64,000 nucleotides of DNA, taken from contig NZ_CP114288.1 of the NCBI RefSeq assembly GCF_027111335.1, positions 1,860,001-1,924,000 on the forward strand, written 5' to 3'. Positions 26,702 to 34,440 of this stretch are shown one piece after another. A program made the translations under genes and the position numbers. Source of the DNA: Flavobacterium aquiphilum (lineage in GTDB: Bacteria > Bacteroidota > Bacteroidia > Flavobacteriales > Flavobacteriaceae). Below the pieces are notes generated by a model. It saw only the letters and a list, made by a program, of their open reading frames with translations, did not search any database and was not told where the DNA came from. Numbering within the stretch: position 1 is the first letter of the stretch; each line of letters opens with the position of its first letter.

Positions 26702-27475
26702 ATGAATTCTAAGCAAAAACAACTCCAAGCCTTTGAACGATTGCTGAACATTATGGATGATTTGCGCGAAAAATGTCCTTGGGACAAAAAGCAAACCATG
26801 CAAACGCTTCGCCATCTTACTATTGAGGAAACTTACGAATTGGGGGATGCAATCTTGGATAATGATTTAAACGAAGTCAAAAAAGAATTAGGGGATTTGC
26901 TGTTGCATATCGTGTTTTATGCCAAAATAGGGAGTGAGACGAATGATTTTGATATGGCCGATGTTTGTAATGATATTTGCGAAAAATTGATTCACAGGCA
27001 TCCTCATATTTACGGAGATACAATTGTTAAAGACGAGGAAGAGGTAAAGCAGAATTGGGAAAAACTCAAACTAAAAGAAGGAAAGAAATCTGTTCTTGAA
27101 GGTGTTCCCAAAAGTTTACCGGCACTTGTAAAAGCCAGCAGAATTCAGGATAAGGTAAAAGGTGTAGGGTTTGATTGGGAAGAACCGCATCAGGTTTGGG
27201 ATAAAGTGCAGGAAGAATTGCAGGAATTGCAGGTTGAGGTTACAGCAGGTAATCAGGATAAAATGGAATCCGAGTTTGGAGATGTTTTGTTCTCAATGAT
27301 TAATTACGCCCGATTCTTAAATATTAACCCCGAAGATGCTTTGGAGCGAACCAATAAAAAATTCATTAAGCGTTTTCAGTATCTTGAAAGCAAAGCCAAA
27401 GACCTTGGTAAGCCCTTAATGGATATGACGCTTGCCGAAATGGACGTTTTTTGGAACGAAGCGAAGAAGTTGTAG
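26702..27475 (+). CDS. mazG: Nucleoside triphosphate pyrophosphohydrolase MazG
   Basis: MazG hydrolyses nucleoside triphosphates to monophosphates and pyrophosphate and is thought to clear aberrant nucleotides and, in some bacteria, (p)ppGpp. The 257 residues fit the two-domain MazG. The first domain holds CPWDKKQTMQTLRHLTIEETYELGDAI near residue 25 and KKELGDLLLHIVFYAKI near residue 62 (the EExxE...ELGD metal sites). The second holds EEPHQVWDKVQEELQEL and ESEFGDVLFSMINYARF near residue 194. It is convergent with the Crp/Fnr gene, and a weak shared hairpin lies between them. Confidence 0.94.
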   Translation: MNSKQKQLQAFERLLNIMDDLREKCPWDKKQTMQTLRHLTIEETYELGDAILDNDLNEVKKELGDLLLHIVFYAKIGSETNDFDMADVCNDICEKLIHRHPHIYGDTIVKDEEEVKQNWEKLKLKEGKKSVLEGVPKSLPALVKASRIQDKVKGVGFDWEEPHQVWDKVQEELQELQVEVTAGNQDKMESEFGDVLFSMINYARFLNINPEDALERTNKKFIKRFQYLESKAKDLGKPLMDMTLAEMDVFWNEAKKL

Positions 27476-27506
27476 ATTTCCGTAATAGAATTTTGTGTCA
27501 GTATTT

Positions 27507-27541
27507 AGTGGTCTTCTGATTTTTGCATTGTGACCACTGTT
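27507..27541. terminator. Weak shared hairpin between mazG and the Crp/Fnr gene
   Basis: AGTGGTC (27507-27513) pairs with GACCACT (27532-27538) across an 18-base loop, with a short T-rich tail. It may end both converging transcripts. Confidence 0.45.
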
Positions 27542-28222
27542 TTACTCAGCTAGTTTTTTAAGCTTTTGAAGGTCTTTTAAAACAATTTTTTTACCTACTA
27601 ATTCAATTAGCCCCAATTTGTTGAAATCAGATAATAAACGGATACAACTTTCGGTTGCAGTACCTATCATACTAGCCAATTCGTCTCTAGAAAGCTGAAC
27701 TTTCAGTGTTTTATCGTTATTGATGCCAAAAGTTTCGTGTAAATAAATCAAAGTTTCTGCCAAACGTTCTTTTACCGATTTTTGTGCCATATTAACCATG
27801 TGGTCGTCTGCCAATCTCAAATCGCCACAAATAGTTTTCATTACGTTCATTGAAAACTGATTGTTTTTGTCGAAAAATCCAAGTATTTCATTTTTGGGAA
27901 TAAAACAAACCTGCATATCTTCTAATGCTACGGCGCTCAAATTGGCAGGCTCTTCACTTATCATGGAGCGCTGACCCAATAGTTCACCTTTGGCAACAAG
28001 TTTAACGATTTGATCTTTTCCGTTTGGACTTAATTTGGTCAATTTACATATACCGTCCTTTACGCAAAAAATGCCGTTGACATTTTCACCTTCTTCAAAT
28101 ATGGTTTCTCCCTTTTTGATGGTTCGGGAAGTTTTGCATTCAGAAATTTTTATAAGTTCGTCTTTACTTAGCGCTTTCAAAGAGCTAAATTCCCTCACGA
28201 TACATTGCTCACATTTACTCAT
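27542..28222 (-). CDS. Crp/Fnr-family transcription regulator, probable oxygen sensor
   Basis: This 226-residue regulator has an N-terminal cyclic-nucleotide-binding-like beta-barrel (KKGETIFEEGENVNGIFCVKDG, residues about 36-57), a dimer helix, and a C-terminal winged helix with SRDELASMIGTATESCIRLLSDF. Cysteines C4 and C7 (CEQC) and C106 keep the spacing of E. coli FNR C20, C23 and C122, but the position of the third N-terminal ligand, C29 in E. coli, is Ser13 here. In the recognition helix E192 and R196 match FNR E209 and R213, while FNR Ser212 is Ile195. It diverges from the CcoI gene, and a palindrome (28262-28275) in the shared region may place it under its own control. It is the likely regulator of the cco genes and hemN; its ligand is unproved. 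Confidence 0.9.
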   Translation of the reverse strand: MSKCEQCIVREFSSLKALSKDELIKISECKTSRTIKKGETIFEEGENVNGIFCVKDGICKLTKLSPNGKDQIVKLVAKGELLGQRSMISEEPANLSAVALEDMQVCFIPKNEILGFFDKNNQFSMNVMKTICGDLRLADDHMVNMAQKSVKERLAETLIYLHETFGINNDKTLKVQLSRDELASMIGTATESCIRLLSDFNKLGLIELVGKKIVLKDLQKLKKLAE

Positions 28223-28261
28223 AATGAAATTGTATTTTCGACTACAAAGTTATAAATTTAT

Positions 28262-28275
28262 ATGATAAATATCAT
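28262..28275. promoter_or_regulatory. Fnr-type palindrome between the regulator and ccoI
   Basis: ATGATAAATATCAT is a perfect palindrome of the form TGAT-N4-ATCA. Its centre (28268.5) is 36.5 bases upstream of the last base of a -7-like element (GAATTTTG, 28298-28305) leading to ccoI, which gives an activator position near -42. On the minus strand TAACTTTG (28252-28245) is a -7 element for the regulator gene itself, so the site would overlap that promoter's -33 region and could repress it. Confidence 0.72.
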
Positions 28276-28332
28276 TGTTGTTATACAATCAATTTACGAA
28301 TTTTGTGCGTTTTTAATTTCCCCCTTTTGTTT

Positions 28333-30705
28333 ATGGAAAAAAATAATTGTTTTCATTGTGGTTTAGTAATAGAGGATAAAATTATCTTTGATGAAAAGGA
28401 ATTTTGCTGCAACGGGTGTAAAACAGTTTACGAGATATTTAGCCTAAATGATTTAACATGCTATTACGATTTTGAAAAATCACCGGGGGCAACTCCACAA
28501 GATATAAGCGGGAAGTATGATTTCTTGGATAATGAAAGTATTGTTGCAAAATTATTGGAGTTCCAAGAAGATGCAACAGCCATTATTTCATTAAGTATTC
28601 CGCATATTCATTGCAGTTCTTGTATTTGGATTTTAGAAAATTTACAAAAACTCCAAAAAGGGATTAACACTTCGCAGGTAAATTTTCCCGAAAAGAAAGT
28701 CCGAATCAATTACAATCCTGATGTCGTTTCCCTGAAAAGTATTGTTCATTTATTGAGCTCGATTGGCTATGAACCTTATATTAGTTTGGAAAATTACGAA
28801 ACAGGGAAAAGAAATATCGATAGAAGTCTGACTTATAAATTAGGTGTGGCATTCTTTTGTTTCGGGAATATTATGCTGCTTTCATTTCCTGAATATTTCG
28901 AGGTAAAAGAATATTGGTTGGATAATTATCGCCCCTTTTTCAGGTGGTTGATTTTTGCTTTGTCTTTGCCTTCTTTTTTATACTCGGCTAGCGGTTATTA
29001 TGTTTCGGCCATTAAAAGCATAAAGTCCAAAATGCTCAATATCGATATTCCTATTGCCTTGGGAATTGTTGTGATGTTTGTTCGAAGCACTTTTGATATT
29101 GTAATGGACTATGGTTCCGGTTTTTTTGACAGTTTGACCGGATTGATTTTTTTCATGTTGTTGGGAAAAATGTTTCAAATTAAAACCTATAGTTTCCTTA
29201 GTTTCGAAAGGGATTTTAAATCTTATTTTCCGATTGCCATTACCAAAATTAATGCTGACACGACAGAGGAAAGTATTCCTGTTTATGAAATTAAAAAAGG
29301 GGACCGATTATTGATCCGAAATCAGGAATTGATTCCGGTTGATGGTATTTTAATATCTGATAAAGCAGAAATTGATTATAGTTTTGTTACCGGAGAAGCC
29401 GTTCCGATTACCAAGAAATCAGGTGATAAGGTTTTCGCTGGTGGAAAGCAAATTGGAAAAGTAATCGAAATGGAAGTGTTGCATTCGGTTTCCCAAAGCT
29501 ATCTGACTCAACTTTGGAGTAATGATGTTTTCCAAAAAAGGGTAGAGCAAAAACATAAAACCATTACCGACAGTATAAGTCGTTATTTTACGCCAATACT
29601 TTTGTTGATTGCATTTGCAGGATTTGGATATTGGATATTTTTTGATGCCAATACCGCTTTCAATGTTTTTACAGCCGTACTGATTGTTGCCTGTCCTTGT
29701 GCATTGGCATTGACAGCTCCTTTTACGATGGGGAATATGCTTCGTATTTTTGGTAATAAACATTTTTACCTAAAAAATGCTTTGGTGATTGAACAATTGG
29801 CCAAAGTCGATACGGTTGTTTTTGATAAAACGGGAACTATCACCACCAATGCAAAATCGAATATTTCTTATGAAGGAAAAGTGATTGACGAATCTAATTT
29901 GGCATTATTGAAAAGTGTACTTCGTGCATCAAATCATCCTTTGAGTCGAATGTTATACGATTTTCTTCCGGAGACCAAAAGATTAAAGTTGGATTCATTT
30001 GAAGAAATAACAGGAAAAGGTATTCAGGCTGAAGTTAATGGAATTTCAATTCAAATGGGTTCTGCCAATTTTGTTGCTGAAAAAGGACAAAGCGAAATTC
30101 AGCAAACTTCTGTTCATGTAAAAATAGGAGATGAGTACTTTGGGAAATATATTTTCAACAATCAATATAGGGAAGGCTTATCTGAATTATTCAGTAAACT
30201 GAGTTCTCAATTCCAACTGAAAGTTTTGTCGGGTGACAATGAAGGAGAGCGCAGTCTATTAGAGTCAATTCTGCCCAAAGGAACCGAAATGGTTTTTAAT
30301 CAAAAACCGGAACAGAAATTGGAATTCATAAAATCATTGCAAGAACAAGGCAAAAATGTAATGATGGTTGGTGATGGACTTAATGATGCCGGTGCTTTGG
30401 CACAGAGTAATGTGGGGGTTTCTATTTCAGAAAACGTGAATGTTTTTTCGCCCGCTTGTGACGCTATTTTGGATGCAAAAGAGTTTAAAAGGCTGCATTA
30501 CTTTTTAAAGCTGTCCAAAAAATCCATAACTACAATCAAAATGAGTTTCACTTTGTCACTTTTGTATAATGTAGTTGGATTGTCTTTTGCAATTACAGGA
30601 AATCTGTTGCCATTGGTGGCTGCAATCATTATGCCGTTGAGTACCATTACGATAGTGAGTTTTGTGACAGTGATGAGTAATTATTATTCAAGGAAAATAA
30701 AATAA
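28333..30705 (+). CDS. ccoI: Copper-transporting P-type ATPase CcoI
   Basis: CcoI pumps copper across the inner membrane for assembly of the cbb3 oxidase copper-haem centre. From the ATG at 28333 the protein is 790 residues. In order it has a Cys-rich metal domain (C6, C9, C25, C26, C29, the ATPase-associated metal-binding type), a heavy-metal domain with HCSSC near residue 98, membrane helices, the actuator loop with VTGEAVP, the CPC metal site (C454-P-C456), the phosphorylation motif DKTGT at D498, and GDGLNDAGALAQSNVG. The frame opens earlier at 28303, but the ATG at 28333 starts right before the metal domain. An Fnr-type box lies 58 bases upstream. It is followed by ccoS, the usual order in Bacteroidota. 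Confidence 0.93.
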   Translation: MEKNNCFHCGLVIEDKIIFDEKEFCCNGCKTVYEIFSLNDLTCYYDFEKSPGATPQDISGKYDFLDNESIVAKLLEFQEDATAIISLSIPHIHCSSCIWILENLQKLQKGINTSQVNFPEKKVRINYNPDVVSLKSIVHLLSSIGYEPYISLENYETGKRNIDRSLTYKLGVAFFCFGNIMLLSFPEYFEVKEYWLDNYRPFFRWLIFALSLPSFLYSASGYYVSAIKSIKSKMLNIDIPIALGIVVMFVRSTFDIVMDYGSGFFDSLTGLIFFMLLGKMFQIKTYSFLSFERDFKSYFPIAITKINADTTEESIPVYEIKKGDRLLIRNQELIPVDGILISDKAEIDYSFVTGEAVPITKKSGDKVFAGGKQIGKVIEMEVLHSVSQSYLTQLWSNDVFQKRVEQKHKTITDSISRYFTPILLLIAFAGFGYWIFFDANTAFNVFTAVLIVACPCALALTAPFTMGNMLRIFGNKHFYLKNALVIEQLAKVDTVVFDKTGTITTNAKSNISYEGKVIDESNLALLKSVLRASNHPLSRMLYDFLPETKRLKLDSFEEITGKGIQAEVNGISIQMGSANFVAEKGQSEIQQTSVHVKIGDEYFGKYIFNNQYREGLSELFSKLSSQFQLKVLSGDNEGERSLLESILPKGTEMVFNQKPEQKLEFIKSLQEQGKNVMMVGDGLNDAGALAQSNVGVSISENVNVFSPACDAILDAKEFKRLHYFLKLSKKSITTIKMSFTLSLLYNVVGLSFAITGNLLPLVAAIIMPLSTITIVSFVTVMSNYYSRKIK

Positions 30706-30759
30706 CACAATATGTAGTTTTCTTATTTTTTTTCATAAATTTAACATATTGGATTAAAT

Positions 30760-30773
30760 ATGATAAATGTCAT
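30760..30773. promoter_or_regulatory. Fnr-type palindrome before ccoS and ccoNOQP
   Basis: ATGATAAATGTCAT (TGAT-N4-GTCA) has its centre at 30766.5. A perfect -7 element TACTTTTG lies at 30796-30803, its last base 36.5 from the box centre, which is the same distance as at ccoI and hemN. There is no -33 TTTG at the usual spacing, as expected for an activator-dependent promoter. Confidence 0.78.
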
Positions 30774-30826
30774 ATTTTCTTAGAAGTGATGAATTTACTT
30801 TTGTTTACTAAATATTAAGATGTCTT

Positions 30827-31000
30827 ATGAGTGTTATTTATTTATTAATCGCAATCAGTATTTTCGTTGCTATTTGCTTCTTTATCGCTTTTGTTTTTGC
30901 GGTAAAGTCAGGTCAATATGATGACGATTATACCCCATCGGTTCGAATGCTTTTTGACGATGAGTTAATTAAATCTTCCCAAAAGAAATCTGAAAATTAA
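30827..31000 (+). CDS. ccoS: Cytochrome cbb3 assembly protein CcoS
   Basis: CcoS is a small single-helix membrane protein needed to insert the cofactors of cbb3 oxidase. This 57-residue protein starts MSVIYLLIAISIFVAICFF (one membrane helix, residues about 3-25), followed by VKSGQYDDDYTPSVRMLFDDE, the family's short conserved tail with the GQYDD block. It lies between ccoI and ccoNO, starts 24 bases after the -7 element TACTTTTG and is preceded by an Fnr-type palindrome. Confidence 0.93.
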   Translation: MSVIYLLIAISIFVAICFFIAFVFAVKSGQYDDDYTPSVRMLFDDELIKSSQKKSEN

Positions 31001-31066
31001 AGGTAAATTACTCTTTAATCTTTTGATTGAATTCTGTTATAAACAACTTTAAAATCAATTATAAAT

Positions 31067-33244
31067 ATGGAAATGGAACAATTTTATTATGACAACAAAA
31101 TTGTAAAGAAGTTCATTTATGCTACCATTGTGTTTGGAGTAGTTGGGATGTTGGTGGGTCTTATATTGGCCACTATGTTCCTTTTCCCAAACATGACCGA
31201 GGGTATTTCTTGGTTAAGTTTTGGTAGGTTGAGACCTTTACATACCAATGCAGTAATTTTTGCCTTTGTAGGTAACGCAATGTTTGCGGGTATTTACTAC
31301 TCGTTGCAGCGTTTATTAAAAGCCAGAATGTACAGTGATTTCTTGAGCAACCTGAATTTTTGGGGTTGGCAATTAATTATTGTTGCTGCGGCAATCTCTC
31401 TCCCATTGGGATATACTTCGTCAAAAGAGTATGCCGAATTAGAATGGCCAATTGATATTGCCATTGCTTTAATTTGGGTAGCTTTCGGTATCAACATGAT
31501 TGGTACAATGCTAAAAAGAAGAGAGCGTCATTTATATGTTGCCATTTGGTTTTACCTAGCCACATTCATTACGGTAGCGGTATTACATATTTTTAATAGT
31601 TTGGAGTTACCGATTTCCGCTATGAAAAGCTACTCTGTTTATGCAGGGGTGCAAGATGCATTGGTGCAGTGGTGGTATGGTCATAATGCGGTTGCTTTCT
31701 TCTTGACAACGCCATTTTTAGGTTTGATGTACTATTTCGTGCCTAAAGTTGCCAATCGTCCTGTGTATTCTTATAGATTGTCCATTATCCACTTTTGGTC
31801 ATTGATATTCTTATATATTTGGGCAGGGCCTCACCACTTATTATATTCTGCTTTGCCAACTTGGGCTCAAAATTTAGGAGTTGTTTTCTCAGTAATGTTG
31901 ATTGCGCCATCTTGGGGAGGTATGATTAACGGATTGCTTACTTTAAGAGGAGTTTGGGACAAAGTACGTGAAGAACCGGTTCTGAAATTCTTTGTTGTAG
32001 CTATGACCGGTTACGGAATGGCAACTTTTGAAGGACCAATGCTTTCTCTTAAAAATGTAAATGCTATTGCCCACTATACGGACTGGATTATTGCCCACGT
32101 ACACGTTGGAGCTTTAGCTTGGAATGGTTTCATGGCGTTTGGTATCATTTATTGGTTGATTCCAAGAATGACAAAAACCACTTTATATTCTACTAAACTG
32201 GCTAATTTCCATTTTTGGGCCGGAACACTTGGAATTATATTATATGCATTGCCATTATATTTAGCTGGATTCCTTCAGGCTTCTATGTGGAAACAATTTA
32301 ACCCTGACGGAACTCTAACTTACGGTAACTTCCTTGAAACAGTTACTCAAATCATTCCGATGTATTGGATGAGAGCGATTGGGGGAACCTTGTATTTAAC
32401 AGGGATGTTAACGTTGGTTTACAATATTATTCAAACAGTTAAAGCTGGTGAAGAAGTTGAAGATGAATTGGCTGAAGCTCCGGCATTAAAAACTATCAGT
32501 TCAGGAAGACTTAAAGGAGAAAAATACCATAGCTGGTTGGAAAGAAAACCAATCAAAATGGCTGTTTTCGCGACAATCGCAATATTAATTGGTGGAATTA
32601 TTCAAATCGTTCCAACGATTATGGTGAAATCTAATATTCCGACAATTTCAAGTGTTAAACCATATACTCCTTTGGAATTAGAAGGTCGTGATTTGTATAT
32701 CCGTGAGGGTTGTGTTGGATGTCACTCTCAATCGGTTCGTCCATTTAGAAGTGAAGTGGAGCGTTATGGACCACAATCCAAAGCTGGAGAGTTTGTTTAT
32801 GACCATCCATTTTTATGGGGATCAAAACGTACAGGTCCTGATTTGTTAAGAGTTGGTGGGAAATATAACGACAACTGGCATTTTAACCACTTCTGGAGTC
32901 CACAAAGTATTTCGGCAGGTTCTATTATGCCTAGCTACAAATGGTTGTTTGACAATAAACCAATGGACATTTCTTTGACCGAAAAGAAAATGAAAGCAAT
33001 GAAGACTCTTGGTGTTCCTTATACCGATGCTCAAATTGCAAGCGGTTTGAAAGATTTAAGAGCTCAGGCAATTTCGATTGAGGAAAGTCTTAAAAATGAT
33101 CCTGACTTTGTGAAAAGTTATGATGAAAGCAAGAAAAAAGCTTTGGCTAAAGGAGAGAAATTCGTTCCGATGAACGAAAGAGAAATTGTGGCATTGATTG
33201 CTTACATTCAAAGACTGGGAACTGATATTAAAGTGAAAGAATAA
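31067..33244 (+). CDS. ccoN: Cytochrome cbb3 oxidase subunits I and II fused (CcoN-CcoO)
   Basis: This 725-residue protein joins the catalytic subunit CcoN to the mono-haem subunit CcoO. The CcoN part (residues 1-about 480) has about twelve membrane helices. Its metal-binding histidines appear in LRPLHTNAVIF near residue 60, WWYGHNAVAFF near residue 201, GPHHLLYSALP near residue 250 and IIAHVHVGALAWNGF near residue 345. The CcoO part follows an anchor helix (residues about 502-522) and has C549-V-G-C552-H553 and later SIMPSYKWLF, which holds the axial Met. The fusion is typical of Bacteroidota. It is the high-affinity terminal oxidase for low oxygen; quinol electrons reach it through cytochrome c. 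Confidence 0.95.
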   Translation: MEMEQFYYDNKIVKKFIYATIVFGVVGMLVGLILATMFLFPNMTEGISWLSFGRLRPLHTNAVIFAFVGNAMFAGIYYSLQRLLKARMYSDFLSNLNFWGWQLIIVAAAISLPLGYTSSKEYAELEWPIDIAIALIWVAFGINMIGTMLKRRERHLYVAIWFYLATFITVAVLHIFNSLELPISAMKSYSVYAGVQDALVQWWYGHNAVAFFLTTPFLGLMYYFVPKVANRPVYSYRLSIIHFWSLIFLYIWAGPHHLLYSALPTWAQNLGVVFSVMLIAPSWGGMINGLLTLRGVWDKVREEPVLKFFVVAMTGYGMATFEGPMLSLKNVNAIAHYTDWIIAHVHVGALAWNGFMAFGIIYWLIPRMTKTTLYSTKLANFHFWAGTLGIILYALPLYLAGFLQASMWKQFNPDGTLTYGNFLETVTQIIPMYWMRAIGGTLYLTGMLTLVYNIIQTVKAGEEVEDELAEAPALKTISSGRLKGEKYHSWLERKPIKMAVFATIAILIGGIIQIVPTIMVKSNIPTISSVKPYTPLELEGRDLYIREGCVGCHSQSVRPFRSEVERYGPQSKAGEFVYDHPFLWGSKRTGPDLLRVGGKYNDNWHFNHFWSPQSISAGSIMPSYKWLFDNKPMDISLTEKKMKAMKTLGVPYTDAQIASGLKDLRAQAISIEESLKNDPDFVKSYDESKKKALAKGEKFVPMNEREIVALIAYIQRLGTDIKVKE

Positions 33245-33255
33245 AAGTTAGCGTT

Positions 33256-33423
33256 ATGTTTGAGCAAATAAAACACAATATGGAAACCATTGCCGGTGTT
33301 GCAATATTTCCGATACTATCGTTGCTGATTTTCTTTTTCTTTTTTCTTGGTTTGGGCTTTTGGGTTTACTCCTATAAAAAAGAGACTATTGACGAAATTA
33401 GCCAAATCCCGTTAGAAGACTAA
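33256..33423 (+). CDS. ccoQ: Cytochrome cbb3 oxidase small subunit CcoQ
   Basis: This 55-residue protein starts MFEQIKHNMETIAGVAIFP and has one membrane helix (ILSLLIFFFFFLGLGFWVYSY, residues about 20-41), then a short charged tail KKETIDEISQIPLED. Size, topology and position between ccoNO and ccoP identify it as CcoQ/FixQ, which stabilises the interaction of CcoP with the core. It lies 11 bases after ccoNO and 26 bases before ccoP, in the same operon. Confidence 0.88.
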   Translation: MFEQIKHNMETIAGVAIFPILSLLIFFFFFLGLGFWVYSYKKETIDEISQIPLED

Positions 33424-33449
33424 TTGTACAATTTCAAAAAATATAAATA

Positions 33450-34358
33450 ATGAAAAAATTAATTCCACCATATATAAGAGTTCTTTTCATATTTTTCTCA
33501 GTCATGGGATTGATGGAATATTTTATCGACTCAGGAAATCGTCCTGCTTTTGTAAAATACCCTATGGTTGCTGTCTTTTTGTTTGTATTGCTTTTTCTTT
33601 TGATTGCAATAGAAGTAACATTGAAGGCTGTAAACACAATCACTTACACATTGTTGTCAGATGAGGAAAAAGCAAAATTAGCCCATGAGGATACTTTAAG
33701 TCTAAAAGAAAAATCTTGGTATAAAAACCTGATGCAACGTTTGACAAGAACGGTGCCGATTGAAGATGAAAAGCAATTGTTGATGGATCATGATTATGAT
33801 GGTATCAAAGAATTGGACAACAATTTACCACCATGGTGGGTGTATTTGTTTTATGCCTGTATTATTTTTGCAGTGATCTATTTGGTTCGTTACGAAATTA
33901 TGGGAGCACCGGATCAAGAAGCTGAATTAAAAAGTGAAATGGCACAGGCCAAAATTGAAGTAGCCGAGTATATGAAAACGGCTCCTGATTTGATGGACGA
34001 AAAAACAGTAACTTTACTAACAGATAAAGCTGATTTAGATAAAGGGAAAACTATTTTCGAGACCAATTGTGCGGCTTGTCATCGTGCTGATGCAGGAGGG
34101 CAAATTGGACCAAACTTAACTGACGACCATTGGATATTGGGTGGAGGGATCAAAAATATTTTCCATACTATTACAAATGGAGGTCGTGACGGAAAAGGAA
34201 TGATTGCCTGGTCTAAAAATGGATTAAAACCAAAAGAAATTCAGGCGGTTGCAAGTTATGTTATCTCATTGAGAGGAAGTAATCCAAAAGATCCAAAAGC
34301 ACCTGACGGTGAAATTTGGGTTGATGAGAACGCTCCTGCCGGTACCGCAACAAAATAA
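33450..34358 (+). CDS. ccoP: Cytochrome cbb3 oxidase subunit CcoP (single-haem form)
   Basis: CcoP carries electrons from cytochrome c to the core of the cbb3 oxidase. The 302-residue protein has two extra N-terminal membrane helices (residues about 8-26 and 37-58), the FixP-type anchor ELDNNLPPWWVYLFYACIIFAVIYLV near residue 124, and one class I cytochrome c domain with C207-A-A-C210-H211 and GMIAWSKN supplying the axial Met. Proteobacterial CcoP has two haem c sites; I find only one CxxCH here. It is followed by a hairpin and then ccoG. Confidence 0.92.
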   Translation: MKKLIPPYIRVLFIFFSVMGLMEYFIDSGNRPAFVKYPMVAVFLFVLLFLLIAIEVTLKAVNTITYTLLSDEEKAKLAHEDTLSLKEKSWYKNLMQRLTRTVPIEDEKQLLMDHDYDGIKELDNNLPPWWVYLFYACIIFAVIYLVRYEIMGAPDQEAELKSEMAQAKIEVAEYMKTAPDLMDEKTVTLLTDKADLDKGKTIFETNCAACHRADAGGQIGPNLTDDHWILGGGIKNIFHTITNGGRDGKGMIAWSKNGLKPKEIQAVASYVISLRGSNPKDPKAPDGEIWVDENAPAGTATK

Positions 34359-34380
34359 TAGTAATAATTATATAAATATG

Positions 34381-34424
34381 AAGAGCTTTATCAAAATTCA
34401 ATACTTTGAGAAAGCTCTTTTTTA
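34381..34424 (+). terminator. Hairpin between ccoP and ccoG (terminator or attenuator)
   Basis: AAGAGCTTT pairs with AAAGCTCTT, the inner TCAAA with TTTGA, followed by a run of six T residues. It sits in the middle of an otherwise continuous gene series, so it may lower expression of ccoG and the genes after it relative to ccoNOQP. Confidence 0.7.
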
Positions 34425-34440
34425 ATTTAAAAATAATAAA

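Noticed and set aside
34378..34425. A 15-codon frame between ccoP and ccoG
   Set aside because: It coincides with the hairpin terminator, which fully explains the sequence.
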